Of a stretch of DNA of 64,000 nucleotides, positions 27,329 through 35,526 are shown piece by piece. The DNA lies in the NCBI GenBank assembly GCA_035263725.1, contig DATFRC010000225.1, positions 1 through 64,000 on the forward strand, given 5' to 3'. Within the stretch, counting starts at the first letter, position 1; every line of letters begins with the position of its first letter. The position numbers were made by a program, and so were the translations under genes. This DNA comes from DASXRA01 sp035263725 (GTDB taxonomy: Bacteria; Actinomycetota; Actinomycetes; Mycobacteriales; Jatrophihabitantaceae). Below the pieces are notes generated by a model. That model was not told the origin of the DNA. It did no database searches and worked only from the letters and a program-made list of their open reading frames with translations.

Positions 27329-27838
27329 TCAGAACCGGTACGCCGTCTGACCGAACGGATCACCTTTCGCGTGCGCGTAGATCGTCGTGGGCGCTACCGA
27401 GAAGACCTCACTCGGCTGGTCGTCCCATTCGGCATTGCGGAACCCGCCGTCGCGGACCGCGAGCCGCCATCGCCCGTCCCACTTGCCCGCCCACGCCTCG
27501 GCCAGCCGCGCGAGTCGATCCGGGTCGGTGACCGCAACGGCGTCCCCCTCGACCACAACGTCGACCCCGGCGTCCCAGGTGTTGCAGCCGGTGGTGAGTA
27601 CGACGTGGGGATTGGCGCGCAGGTTGGCGAACTTCTGCTCCTTGGCGCCGGTGTGGAAATGCACCGCGTCGTCGACCCAAACGGCGACGAGCGGGGTGAC
27701 GTGTGGCCGGCCGTCAGGGCGCACCGTGGAGATCCAGAACAGCTCGGCACTGCGAAGGATTCGCTGCGTCTCGTCCCAGGTGACCGCGACCGCTCTCGGG
27801 TCGCTGTAGCGCGGGTCGAGCACGGTCGCCGGGGTCAT
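27329..27838 (-). CDS. PPOX-family pyridoxamine-phosphate-oxidase-like protein
   Basis: A 169-residue split-barrel flavin-binding protein. FWISTVRPDGRPHVTPLVAVW, FHTGAKEQKFANLRANPHV and VVVEGDAVAVTD follow the PPOX-class F420/FMN fold. The ATG at 27838 has an AGAGGAGA site 7 nt upstream; the longer reading is an upstream extension. It converges on whiA; the 90-nt gap holds small inverted repeats but no T-tract terminator. Substrate unknown. Confidence 0.75.
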   Translation of the reverse strand: MTPATVLDPRYSDPRAVAVTWDETQRILRSAELFWISTVRPDGRPHVTPLVAVWVDDAVHFHTGAKEQKFANLRANPHVVLTTGCNTWDAGVDVVVEGDAVAVTDPDRLARLAEAWAGKWDGRWRLAVRDGGFRNAEWDDQPSEVFSVAPTTIYAHAKGDPFGQTAYRF

Positions 27839-27986
27839 GGTCGTCTCCTCTGGCTGATCGCGAGCTGCGATTGGTCTCCTGGACGCTAACAAGGCCGATT
27901 GCACTCTGCAAGCGGTTATCCGACTCGGCGAGCCGTGCACCGAGTGCCCGGCGGCCCGTGCGAAACAGTCGCTCGGTGCGACCCGC

Positions 27987-27992
27987 TAGTGT
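27987..27992 (+). promoter_or_regulatory. Candidate gap operon -10
   Basis: TAGTGT about 65 nt before the gap start, giving a leader of about 58 nt that contains the GAGGAG ribosome-binding site. Confidence 0.35.
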
Positions 27993-28056
27993 TTCGGGCA
28001 GGGGTCGGCCGTTGCCGCCCGGCTGCAGTCTGTACCAGATTCGAGGAGCCACCGCA

Positions 28057-29064
28057 GTGACCGTTCGTGTGGGCATCAACGGCTTCGGCCGCATCGGCCG
28101 CAACTTCTTCCGCGCTGTCGTCGCGTCCGGGGCCGACGTCGAGGTCGTCGCGGTGAACGACCTCACCGACAACGCAACCCTGGCGCACCTGCTGCGCTAC
28201 GACACCATCCTCGGCCGCTTTCCGGGCGAGGTCAGCTCCACCGCCGACACGATCAGCGCCGGCGGGCAGACCTTCAAGGCATTCGAAGAGCGCGACCCGG
28301 CCAAGCTGCCGTGGAGCGAGGTGGGCGCCGACGTCGTGATCGAGTCGACCGGATTGTTCACCGACGCCACCAAGGCGCGCGTGCACGTCGACAGCGGCGG
28401 TGCCAAGAAGGTGATCATCTCGGCGCCTGCGAAGAACGAGGACGTCACGATCGTCATGGGCGTCAACGACGGCGACTACGACCCGGCCAAGCACACGGTC
28501 ATCTCGAACGCGTCGTGCACCACGAATTGCCTTGCGCCGCTGGCGAAGGTGCTCGACGACGCGCTGGGCATCGAAAAGGGCCTGATGACCACGATCCATG
28601 CCTACACCCAGGACCAGAACCTGCAGGACGGCCCGCACAAGGACCTGCGCCGGGCCCGCGCCGCCGCCCAGAACATCGTGCCGACCTCCAGCGGCGCCGC
28701 CAAGGCGATCGGCCTGGTGCTGCCGAAGCTGCACGGGAGGCTCGACGCCTTCGCCCTGCGCGTGCCCGTGATCACCGGCTCGGCCACCGACCTGACGGCC
28801 CAGGTCAGCCGTGACACCACCGTCGACGAGGTGAACGCGGCGTACAAGGTGGCCGCCGAGGGTTCCCTGAAGGGACTGCTCACGTACACGGCGGACCCGA
28901 TCGTGTCTTCCGACATCGTCACCGACCCCGCGTCGTGCATCTTCGACTCCGGTCTGACCAAGGTCATCGGCAACCAGGTCAAGGTCGTCGGCTGGTACGA
29001 CAACGAGTGGGGCTACTCGCAACGACTCGTCGACGTGGCCCTGCTGGTCGGCGCGTCGCTCTAA
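28057..29064 (+). CDS. gap: Glyceraldehyde-3-phosphate dehydrogenase
   Basis: A 335-residue glycolytic enzyme. The NAD-binding start VGINGFGRIGRN, catalytic C154 in SNASCTTNCLAP, and the C-terminal GWYDNEWGYSQRLVD are all present. GTG start behind GAGGAG. It opens the gap-pgk-tpiA-secG cluster, with 4 nt to pgk. Confidence 0.96.
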   Translation: MTVRVGINGFGRIGRNFFRAVVASGADVEVVAVNDLTDNATLAHLLRYDTILGRFPGEVSSTADTISAGGQTFKAFEERDPAKLPWSEVGADVVIESTGLFTDATKARVHVDSGGAKKVIISAPAKNEDVTIVMGVNDGDYDPAKHTVISNASCTTNCLAPLAKVLDDALGIEKGLMTTIHAYTQDQNLQDGPHKDLRRARAAAQNIVPTSSGAAKAIGLVLPKLHGRLDAFALRVPVITGSATDLTAQVSRDTTVDEVNAAYKVAAEGSLKGLLTYTADPIVSSDIVTDPASCIFDSGLTKVIGNQVKVVGWYDNEWGYSQRLVDVALLVGASL

Positions 29065-29068
29065 GATC

Positions 29069-30277
29069 ATGCGCACCCTCGACGACCTGATCCGGCACGG
29101 GGTCAAGGGCCGGCGCGTCCTGGTGCGATCCGACCTCAACGTGCCGCTGAAGGATGGCGCGGTTGCCGACGACGGGCGTATCCGGGCCTCGCTGCCGGTG
29201 ATCACGAAGCTGCTCGACCGCGGGGCGCGGGTGATCGTCGCCGCGCATCTCGGCCGGCCCAAGGGCGCACCCGACCCGCAGTACTCGCTGCGCCCCGTGG
29301 CCGACCGGCTCGCCCAACTGCTCGGCCAGCCCGTCGACTTCGCCCTCGACACGGTCGGGGAGAGCGCTCGGCTGCTGGCGGGCGAACTGAAAAACGGCGA
29401 CCTGCTGTTGCTCGAGAACGTCCGCTTCCACCCCGGCGAGACGAGCAAGGACGACGCGCAGCGCGCCGCGCTGGCGATGTGCCTGGCGTTTCTGACCGGC
29501 GGCGACGACGAGGGCGGTGCGTTCGTCGAGGACGCGTTCGGGGCCGTACACCGCAAGCACGCGTCCGTCTACGACGTGGCGAAGTTGCTGCCGCACTACT
29601 GCGGCGACCTTGTCCGCGACGAGCTGACGGTCTTGCGCCAGCTCACGGAAGACCCGAAACGTCCCTACGTCGTCGTCCTGGGCGGCAGCAAGGTCAGCGA
29701 CAAGCTGGCAGTGATCACCTCGTTGTTGCCGCGCGTCGATCGGCTCCTGGTCGGCGGTGGGATGTGCTTCACGTTCTTGAAGGCGCAAGGCTACGAAGTC
29801 GGTGACTCGCTGCTCGAGGACGACCAGGTCGACACGTGCCGGCAGCTGCTCGCCGACAACCCGGACAAGATCGTGCTGCCGTCCGACATCGTGGTGGCTG
29901 CTGACGCCACCGACGACGCTGAGACCCAGACCGTTCCGGCCGATGCCATCCCGAAGGACATGAAGGGCCTCGATATCGGCCCACGCACCGTCGCCGCGTT
30001 CGCTGCGGACCTCGCTGACGCGCAGACCGTGTTCTGGAACGGCCCGATGGGGGTCTTCGAGGTGGCGCCGTTCGCAGCGGGCACCAAGGGCGTCGCAGAG
30101 GCTGTGGCCGCTGCGCCCGGGCTCACCGTCGTGGGCGGGGGCGACTCGGCCGCGGCGGTGCGCAAGCTCCGCCTTCCCGCACACGCGTTCGGGCACATCT
30201 CCACCGGCGGTGGTGCCTCGCTCGAGTACCTGGAGGGCAAGACCCTGCCCGGCGTCGCCGTGCTCGAGGAGAGCTGA
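29069..30277 (+). CDS. pgk: Phosphoglycerate kinase
   Basis: A 402-residue two-domain kinase converting 1,3-bisphosphoglycerate to 3-phosphoglycerate with ATP formation. N-terminal VLVRSDLNVPL, the basic patch AHLGRPKG, LLENVRFHPGE, VLGGSKVSDK and the C-terminal nucleotide loop VGGGDSAAA with HISTGGGASLE are visible. Tight spacing to gap and tpiA implies one transcript. Confidence 0.96.
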   Translation: MRTLDDLIRHGVKGRRVLVRSDLNVPLKDGAVADDGRIRASLPVITKLLDRGARVIVAAHLGRPKGAPDPQYSLRPVADRLAQLLGQPVDFALDTVGESARLLAGELKNGDLLLLENVRFHPGETSKDDAQRAALAMCLAFLTGGDDEGGAFVEDAFGAVHRKHASVYDVAKLLPHYCGDLVRDELTVLRQLTEDPKRPYVVVLGGSKVSDKLAVITSLLPRVDRLLVGGGMCFTFLKAQGYEVGDSLLEDDQVDTCRQLLADNPDKIVLPSDIVVAADATDDAETQTVPADAIPKDMKGLDIGPRTVAAFAADLADAQTVFWNGPMGVFEVAPFAAGTKGVAEAVAAAPGLTVVGGGDSAAAVRKLRLPAHAFGHISTGGGASLEYLEGKTLPGVAVLEES

Positions 30278-30279
30278 CC

Positions 30280-31056
30280 TTGCCCCGTAAGCCGCTCATC
30301 GCCGGCAACTGGAAGATGAACCTGAACCACCTCGAGGCGATCGCACTCACCCAGAAGATCGCGTTCAGCCTCAAGGAGGAGCACTTCGCCGCCGTCGAGG
30401 TCGTCGTGCTGCCGCCGTTCGTCGATCTGCGGAGCGTCCAGACGTTGGTCGACGGCGACCGGCTGCTCATCCGCTACGGCGCCCAGGATCTCTCGCAGTA
30501 CGACAGCGGCGCCTACACCGGCGACATCAGCGGCGCCATGCTCGCCAAGCTGGGCTGCAGCTACGTGATCGTCGGGCATTCCGAGCGGCGCGAGCATCAC
30601 GGCGAGGACGACGCGCTCGTGAACGCCAAAGCCAAGGCGGCGTACCGGCACGGGTTGACGCCGATCCTGGCCCTGGGCGAATCGCTAGAGATACGCGAGA
30701 CCGACGGACACGTCCGGTACTGCACCACGCAGTTGGACGCCGCGTTGGCCGGAATCGCACCCGACCAAGCGGCCGGCATCGTCATCGCCTACGAACCGGT
30801 GTGGGCGATCGGCACCGGCCTGGTGGCGAGCCCGGGCGACGCGCAGGAGGTGTGCGCCGCGCTACGCACTCGCCTAGGTGAGCTGTACTCGGCTGAATTG
30901 GCTGCCGGGGTGCGCATCCTGTACGGCGGCTCGGTCAACGCCCGTAACGCCGCCGAGATCGTCGCGCAGCCCGACATCGACGGGGCCCTCGTGGGCGGCG
31001 CCAGCCTCGACGGGGCCGAGTTCGCCACGATTGTGCTGGCGGCGCGTCCTGCCTGA
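30280..31056 (+). CDS. tpiA: Triosephosphate isomerase
   Basis: A 258-residue TIM barrel. The catalytic Lys is in AGNWKMN, His in VIVGHSERR, Glu in AYEPVWAIGTG, with the phosphate-binding ILYGGSVN near the end. TTG start, 2 nt after the pgk stop, so translation is coupled. Confidence 0.95.
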   Translation: MPRKPLIAGNWKMNLNHLEAIALTQKIAFSLKEEHFAAVEVVVLPPFVDLRSVQTLVDGDRLLIRYGAQDLSQYDSGAYTGDISGAMLAKLGCSYVIVGHSERREHHGEDDALVNAKAKAAYRHGLTPILALGESLEIRETDGHVRYCTTQLDAALAGIAPDQAAGIVIAYEPVWAIGTGLVASPGDAQEVCAALRTRLGELYSAELAAGVRILYGGSVNARNAAEIVAQPDIDGALVGGASLDGAEFATIVLAARPA

Positions 31057-31067
31057 GGACGACAAGG

Positions 31068-31073
31068 TAGGCT
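31068..31073 (+). promoter_or_regulatory. Predicted -10 before the secG leader ORF
   Basis: TAGGCT, 7 nt, then ATG at 31081. It would give secG its own transcript, separate from tpiA. Confidence 0.45.
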
Positions 31074-31080
31074 GTGCCGG

Positions 31081-31116
31081 ATGTTCCGCCGACACTCCAT
31101 TGGGGCCGATCAATGA
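31081..31116 (+). CDS. Eleven-codon leader ORF overlapping secG
   Basis: ATG at the predicted transcription start encodes MFRRHSIGADQ and stops in TGA that overlaps the secG ATG (ATGA at 31113-31116). It may deliver ribosomes to secG, whose own site is poor (GGGG 5-8 nt upstream). No function is claimed for the peptide. Confidence 0.4.
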   Translation: MFRRHSIGADQ

Positions 31117-31346
31117 TCTTCGCGCTGTCGGTCGTGCTCGTCCTCGTCAGCCTGCTCCTCGTGGTGCTCATCCTGCTGCACCGTGGCAAGGGCGGCGGGC
31201 TGTCGTCGATGTTGGGCGGCTCGTTCTACTCGAACCTGTCCGGCTCATCCGTGGTTGAGCGCAACCTGGACCGGCTGACGGTCATCGCCGGTATCGTCTG
31301 GGCGATTTGCATCGTTGGGCTTGGACTGCTGTACAAGAACAGCTGA
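31113..31346 (+). CDS. secG: Preprotein translocase subunit SecG
   Basis: A 77-residue membrane protein of the Sec channel. It has two hydrophobic helices (about residues 2-22 and 53-72) flanking the conserved loop HRGKGGGLSSMLGG. The length matches actinobacterial SecG. An in-frame earlier start at 31074 would add unconserved residues. It lies in the usual place after tpiA. Confidence 0.92.
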   Translation: MIFALSVVLVLVSLLLVVLILLHRGKGGGLSSMLGGSFYSNLSGSSVVERNLDRLTVIAGIVWAICIVGLGLLYKNS

Positions 31347-31389
31347 GCGACCGATACCCCATCCCCGAGTCATCCCGAGGAGATAACAC

Positions 31390-31734
31390 GTGGCCGGTGG
31401 CAGTGCGATCCGGGGTAGCCGGGTCGGAGCTGGTCCCATGGGTGAGAAGGAACGCGGCGAGTCAGCACCGCGACAGCGCATCTCATTCTTTTGCGCTAAC
31501 GGCCACGAGGTGCGGCCGGCCTTCGCCTTGGACGCCGTGCTCCCCGACACATGGGACTGCCCGCGCTGCGGGTTCCCCGCGGGGCGCGAGTCGGGCACCC
31601 CGCCGAGCGCCCCGCGCAACGAGCCGTACAAGACGCACCTGGCCTACGTGAAGGAGCGCCGCTCCGACGAGGACGGTGCGGCGATCCTCGAAGAGGCCCT
31701 GCAGCGGCTACGCGCGCGCCGCGGCGAGAATTAG
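31390..31734 (+). CDS. rbpA: RNA polymerase-binding protein RbpA
   Basis: A 114-residue actinobacterial transcription factor that stabilises sigma-A-type holoenzyme. N-terminal basic tail, then the zinc-like core FCANGHEVRPAFA ... DTWDCPRCGFPAG, then NEPYKTHLAYVKERRS, the sigma-interacting helix region. The zinc ligand set here is C..H and C..C. GTG start behind CGAGGAG. It follows secG after 43 nt. Confidence 0.92.
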   Translation: MAGGSAIRGSRVGAGPMGEKERGESAPRQRISFFCANGHEVRPAFALDAVLPDTWDCPRCGFPAGRESGTPPSAPRNEPYKTHLAYVKERRSDEDGAAILEEALQRLRARRGEN

Positions 31735-31757
31735 CGCGCACGAGCGCTCGCGCCGAG

Positions 31758-31854
31758 CAGCGGTAAGCGACTCTCCAGAACCCAGCCACAGGCCGATGCC
31801 TGCTTGCCGCTAACAGCGGACAGCGACCCTCGAGAACCCGGCCACCGGTCGATG
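31758..31854 (+). repeat. Degenerate direct repeat downstream of rbpA
   Basis: Two 41-bp units at 31758-31798 and 31814-31854, 56 bp apart. Shared blocks are CAGCGG, AGCGAC, CTC, AGAACCC, GCCAC and CGATG. They lie between convergent rbpA and pgl. The second unit ends on the first bases of a copy of the dispersed repeat. Confidence 0.6.
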
Positions 31855-31908
31855 AGCGCTGACGCGAAGAGCCTGCCGCCGCGGCGCGGCCCGCACCGAC
31901 GGCGCGAG
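31851..31908 (+). repeat. Dispersed intergenic repeat, copy 1
   Basis: Begins GATGAGCGCTGACGCGAAGA and continues with GCC-rich sequence alignable to the copies at 33784 and 60515. This is the most diverged of the three. It lies between convergent rbpA and pgl. Confidence 0.65.
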
Positions 31909-31974
31909 CGGAGCCGCGGGTCCACCCGAGCGAAGCGAGCGGTGGGGACGCGGATCCGCCCGGGCGGGGGTAAG

Positions 31975-32754
31975 TTAAGCCGTCGGCGCGCGGTAGAGGT
32001 TCGCCGGCAGTTGGGCCGCGGCCTGCCGGTCGACCAGCCACAGCGTGCGGTGCCGGCCGTGCGGGCCTGCCGCCGGTACCTGTACCCGACCGGCGCCGCC
32101 GAGAGCCATCGCGACCGCCTGCGCCTTCGACGTCCCCGAGACGACGAACCACACCTCGTTGGCCGCCCCGAGGGCGCGGAAGGTGAGCGAGAGCCGGGTC
32201 GGCGGCGGTTTGGGCGAGTTGTGCACGGCAATCACCGACGCCTGCTCCTCGTACACGCCGGGATGCTCCGGGAACAGCGATGCGCAGTGCCCGTCCGGAC
32301 CGACCCCGAGCAGCATCGCGTCGAAGTGCGGCACGTCCTCGTCTGGATCGGCTGCCGCCGCGAGCTCAGCCGCGTAGGCCTCGGCGGCCGCTTCCGCGTC
32401 GTCGCCGTACTCAGCGCCGGCCGCGGGCACCCGGTGCACGTTGGCCGGCTCGAGTGGCAGCGCGTCGAAGAGCGCCGCAAACGCGGGTCGGTCGTTCCGG
32501 TCGGGCGAGTCGGCAGGGACGAAGCGCTCGTCGCCCCACCAGAGGCTCACCCGCCGCCAGTCGACCGCGTCGCGCGCCGGATTTCGTTTTAGCGCCGCCA
32601 TGGTCTGCTCGAGAATGCCGCCGCCGGTCAACCCCAGGAACGCCAAGGCGCGGACGCTCTGTGCGGACACCAGCGTCGTGACGAGCCGCGCGGCCACATC
32701 GTCGGCGAGCTGCGCGGGGCTGGACGCGACGACGAGCTCGGGAGGAGCGCCCAT
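31975..32754 (-). CDS. pgl: 6-Phosphogluconolactonase
   Basis: A 259-residue enzyme hydrolysing 6-phosphogluconolactone in the oxidative pentose-phosphate pathway. LGLTGGGILEQTM, WWGDERFVP, LLGVGPDGHCASLFP (active site) and the late SGTSKAQAV are present. It is the last gene of tkt-tal-zwf-opcA-pgl, with its ATG overlapping the opcA stop. Confidence 0.93.
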   Translation of the reverse strand: MGAPPELVVASSPAQLADDVAARLVTTLVSAQSVRALAFLGLTGGGILEQTMAALKRNPARDAVDWRRVSLWWGDERFVPADSPDRNDRPAFAALFDALPLEPANVHRVPAAGAEYGDDAEAAAEAYAAELAAAADPDEDVPHFDAMLLGVGPDGHCASLFPEHPGVYEEQASVIAVHNSPKPPPTRLSLTFRALGAANEVWFVVSGTSKAQAVAMALGGAGRVQVPAAGPHGRHRTLWLVDRQAAAQLPANLYRAPTA

Positions 32755-33740
32755 CAGCCAGCCGCGCTAGGGGCTTCGTCGGCCAGCGCCGGGTCCCGCC
32801 AAATGTGCACGCGCTGGCTGGGCCGGTCGGCCAGCCCGGTCAGCCCGGTGACGGCGCCCAAGGACTGCGCGAAGATCTCGTCGGCGTCGAGGCGGCGCAG
32901 TTCCTCGGCGAGCAGCTCGCCCAGTGACCGCTCGGGGAACGGCGCTATAGAGTCTTGCTGGCCCGCTCGCTGCAGGATCAGCTTGCCGCCCTGCGCCTCT
33001 GCGGTGATGCTCGCACCGTCGGCGAATCCGATAGTCACCTTGTCGATGTCGCTGCCTCCGGATCTGGTGACCGGCACGTAGCAGCCGAGCCGCGCGGACA
33101 GCCACCCGGCGAGCAGCAACGCGGACGGGTCGGCATCGTCGCCGTCGACAGTGGCCGATTCGGCCGCGTCGTGCTGCCCGTCGAGGGCGGACGCCAGCGC
33201 TGCCCGCCAGCCGGTGATGCGCGTCCAGGAGAGGTCCGTGTCACCCGGGGCGAAGTCGACAGCGCGCTGCCGCAGTGCCGCGACCCGGTCGTCAGCCCGC
33301 TGCACGTCGGTGATGCGCCGATCGGCGAAGACGCCCAGTGGGTCGTAGGAGATGCGATCCGGCGGGGGTCCGTGCCACCAGGTGACGACCGGCGCGTCCG
33401 GGGCGAGCAGCGGCAGCGTGACCGACTCGGCATGCAGCGCAAGACGGCCGTACATGCGCATCACGACGGCCTCGCCCGGCCCCAGCCGCCCGCCGAGCAG
33501 CACCTCGGCGTCCAGCCGCGGCACCGGCGCATCGATCTGGCGGCGGACCACCATCAGCATCCGCATCGGATGCATGCTCGCCGCGATCGTTGCCGCCTCT
33601 TCCGCCTCGATTATGTCTTTTTCGTCGACGACGACCACGAGGGTCAGCACTATGCCGCTCGTGACCGCGCCACCGGTACGGCGTTCGGCAGCCAGCGCCT
33701 TGACGACGGCAGTCCCGGTCGTGTCCCACAAAGTCGTCAC
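32754..33740 (-). CDS. opcA: Glucose-6-phosphate dehydrogenase assembly protein OpcA
   Basis: A 328-residue protein required for full activity of glucose-6-phosphate dehydrogenase in actinobacteria and cyanobacteria. MTTLWDTTGTAV at the N-terminus, MRMLMVVRR, LPLLAPDAPVVTWWHG and LLAGWLSARLG are typical. GTG start with GGGGAG upstream. It is separated from zwf by 174 nt holding a dispersed repeat, and overlaps pgl. Confidence 0.92.
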   Translation of the reverse strand: MTTLWDTTGTAVVKALAAERRTGGAVTSGIVLTLVVVVDEKDIIEAEEAATIAASMHPMRMLMVVRRQIDAPVPRLDAEVLLGGRLGPGEAVVMRMYGRLALHAESVTLPLLAPDAPVVTWWHGPPPDRISYDPLGVFADRRITDVQRADDRVAALRQRAVDFAPGDTDLSWTRITGWRAALASALDGQHDAAESATVDGDDADPSALLLAGWLSARLGCYVPVTRSGGSDIDKVTIGFADGASITAEAQGGKLILQRAGQQDSIAPFPERSLGELLAEELRRLDADEIFAQSLGAVTGLTGLADRPSQRVHIWRDPALADEAPSAAG

Positions 33741-33783
33741 AGAAGGCTCCCCAAGGTGAGCAGGTCTAACGCAACCGCTGGGC

Positions 33784-33842
33784 GATGAGCGCTCGCGCGA
33801 AGAGCGCGCCGTCCGCGACGCGGTCCGCGCCGCAAGGCGCGG
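33784..33842 (+). repeat. Dispersed intergenic repeat, copy 2
   Basis: Starts GATGAGCGCTCGCGCGAAGA and ends in the hairpin CCGCGCC-GCAA-GGCGCGG. It differs from the copy at 60459-60515 at about six positions over 59. It lies in the zwf-opcA gap (33741-33914), which otherwise holds no gene. Confidence 0.75.
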
Positions 33843-33914
33843 TCGAGATCGAGCTTGCCCGCGCAGGGGGCAGGGGAGATCGAGTCACGGCGCATGACAT
33901 GAATCCGGCGCATG

Positions 33915-35510
33915 TTAGGGCCGGCGCCACTGTCGGCCGTCGCGGGCAAGCATCTCGTCGGATGCCTTCGGTCCCCATTCGCCGGCGCGGTACAGGTGGG
34001 GTTGCTTGCCCTCCCAGAAGTTCTCCAGCGGATCGATCACCCGCCAGGACGCTTCTACCTCGTCGTTGCGCGGGAAGAGCGTCGCATCGCCGATGAGCAC
34101 GTCGAGGATCAGCCGCTCGTAGGCCTCCGGCGAAGACTCGGTAAAGGCCTCGCCGTACAGGAAGTCCATCGCGACGTCGCGCACCTCCATCTGCGTCCCG
34201 GGCACCTTGGAACCGAACTTCAGCGTGACGCCCTCGTCGGGCTGTACCCGGATCACCAACTGGTTGTGGCCGAGCTCCTGCGTATCGGTCTGGCTGAACG
34301 GCAGATGCGGTGCCTTCTTGAACAGCACCCCGATCTCCGTGACCCGCCGGGGGAGCCGCTTGCCGGTCCGCAAGTAGAACGGCACGCCCGCCCACCGCCG
34401 TGTCTCGATGCCCAACCGAACGGCAGCGTATGTTTCGGTCCTCGAGTCCGGCGATACGCCGTGCTCCGAGACGTACGCCGCCGCGCGCTCGCCCGCGAGC
34501 CAACCCTGGTCGTATTGCCCGCGGACGGCGTAGGCACCCAGGTCGGGCGGTAGCGAGATCGCCCGCAGCACCTTGATCTTCTCGGTGCGGATCGCCTCCG
34601 CGGAGAACTCGACCGGCTCTTCCATCGCGGTGAGCGCGAGCAGCTGGAACAGGTGGTTCTGCAACACGTCGCGAGCCGCGCCGGTCGCGTCGTAGAACGC
34701 CGCCCGCCCGTCGATGCCGACGTCCTCCGCCATCGTGATCTGCACGGAGTCGACGTAATTGGAGTTCCACACCGGTTCGAAGAGTTGATTGGCGAAACGC
34801 AGCGCCAAAATGTTCTGGACCGTCTCCTTGCCAAGGTAGTGATCGATTCGGAAGACGTCCTGGGGCGTGAAGACCGCGTCGACCAGACCGTTGAGCTCGA
34901 GCGCACTTTCCAGGTCATGCCCGAAGGGCTTCTCGACGACGACCCTTCGCCAGCCACCGCTTTGCTCGTTGCTGGCAAGGCCGGTGCGCTCCATCTGCTT
35001 GAGCACCACCGGGAACATGCTCGGCGGGATGGACAGGTAGAACGCGGCGTTGCCTTTGATGCCGTGGCTCTCGCGCAACTCGTCCAGCGTCTTGCACAGC
35101 GTGTCGAACGCGGCATCGTCGTCGAAGGAGCCCGGGACGAACTGGATGTCGGAGGAGAGCCGTTTCCACACCTCGTCGTTCCACGGCGTGCGGGCATGTT
35201 CCTTCGCCGACTTCTTCGCCAAGGCTGCGAAGTCACCGTCGCCCCAGTCGCGGCGGGCGAACCCGAGCAGCACGAAGTCGTTCGGCAGCAGCCCGCGGTT
35301 GGCCAGGTCATAGATCGCCGGCAGCAGCTTCTTGCGCGCCAGATCGCCGGTCACCCCGAACACGACCAGCGCGCACGGTTCGGGTACCCGCGGGAGCCGG
35401 CGGTCGGCCGGGTCGCGCAGCGGGTTACGCAGGGCCGGCGCGGTGTACGGCACGCCCGCCGCCGGCGCTTCCGGGCTCGCCGGCGCCTCGGCCGAGGATG
35501 TGTCGGTCAC
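33915..35510 (-). CDS. zwf: Glucose-6-phosphate 1-dehydrogenase
   Basis: A 531-residue enzyme of the oxidative pentose-phosphate pathway. The coenzyme loop VVFGVTGDLARKK, VVEKPFGHDL and the substrate-binding RIDHYLGKE are visible, with a normal C-terminal beta-sheet domain. GTG 35510 was preferred over GTG 35519 because GAGG lies 7-10 nt upstream of it. Sixteen nt separate it from tal. Confidence 0.95.
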   Translation of the reverse strand: MTDTSSAEAPASPEAPAAGVPYTAPALRNPLRDPADRRLPRVPEPCALVVFGVTGDLARKKLLPAIYDLANRGLLPNDFVLLGFARRDWGDGDFAALAKKSAKEHARTPWNDEVWKRLSSDIQFVPGSFDDDAAFDTLCKTLDELRESHGIKGNAAFYLSIPPSMFPVVLKQMERTGLASNEQSGGWRRVVVEKPFGHDLESALELNGLVDAVFTPQDVFRIDHYLGKETVQNILALRFANQLFEPVWNSNYVDSVQITMAEDVGIDGRAAFYDATGAARDVLQNHLFQLLALTAMEEPVEFSAEAIRTEKIKVLRAISLPPDLGAYAVRGQYDQGWLAGERAAAYVSEHGVSPDSRTETYAAVRLGIETRRWAGVPFYLRTGKRLPRRVTEIGVLFKKAPHLPFSQTDTQELGHNQLVIRVQPDEGVTLKFGSKVPGTQMEVRDVAMDFLYGEAFTESSPEAYERLILDVLIGDATLFPRNDEVEASWRVIDPLENFWEGKQPHLYRAGEWGPKASDEMLARDGRQWRRP

Positions 35511-35526
35511 GTGTCCCACCTCGTCG

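Noticed and set aside
27916..29556. 546-codon minus-strand ORF across gap and pgk
   Set aside because: Low-complexity shadow of two certain glycolytic genes.
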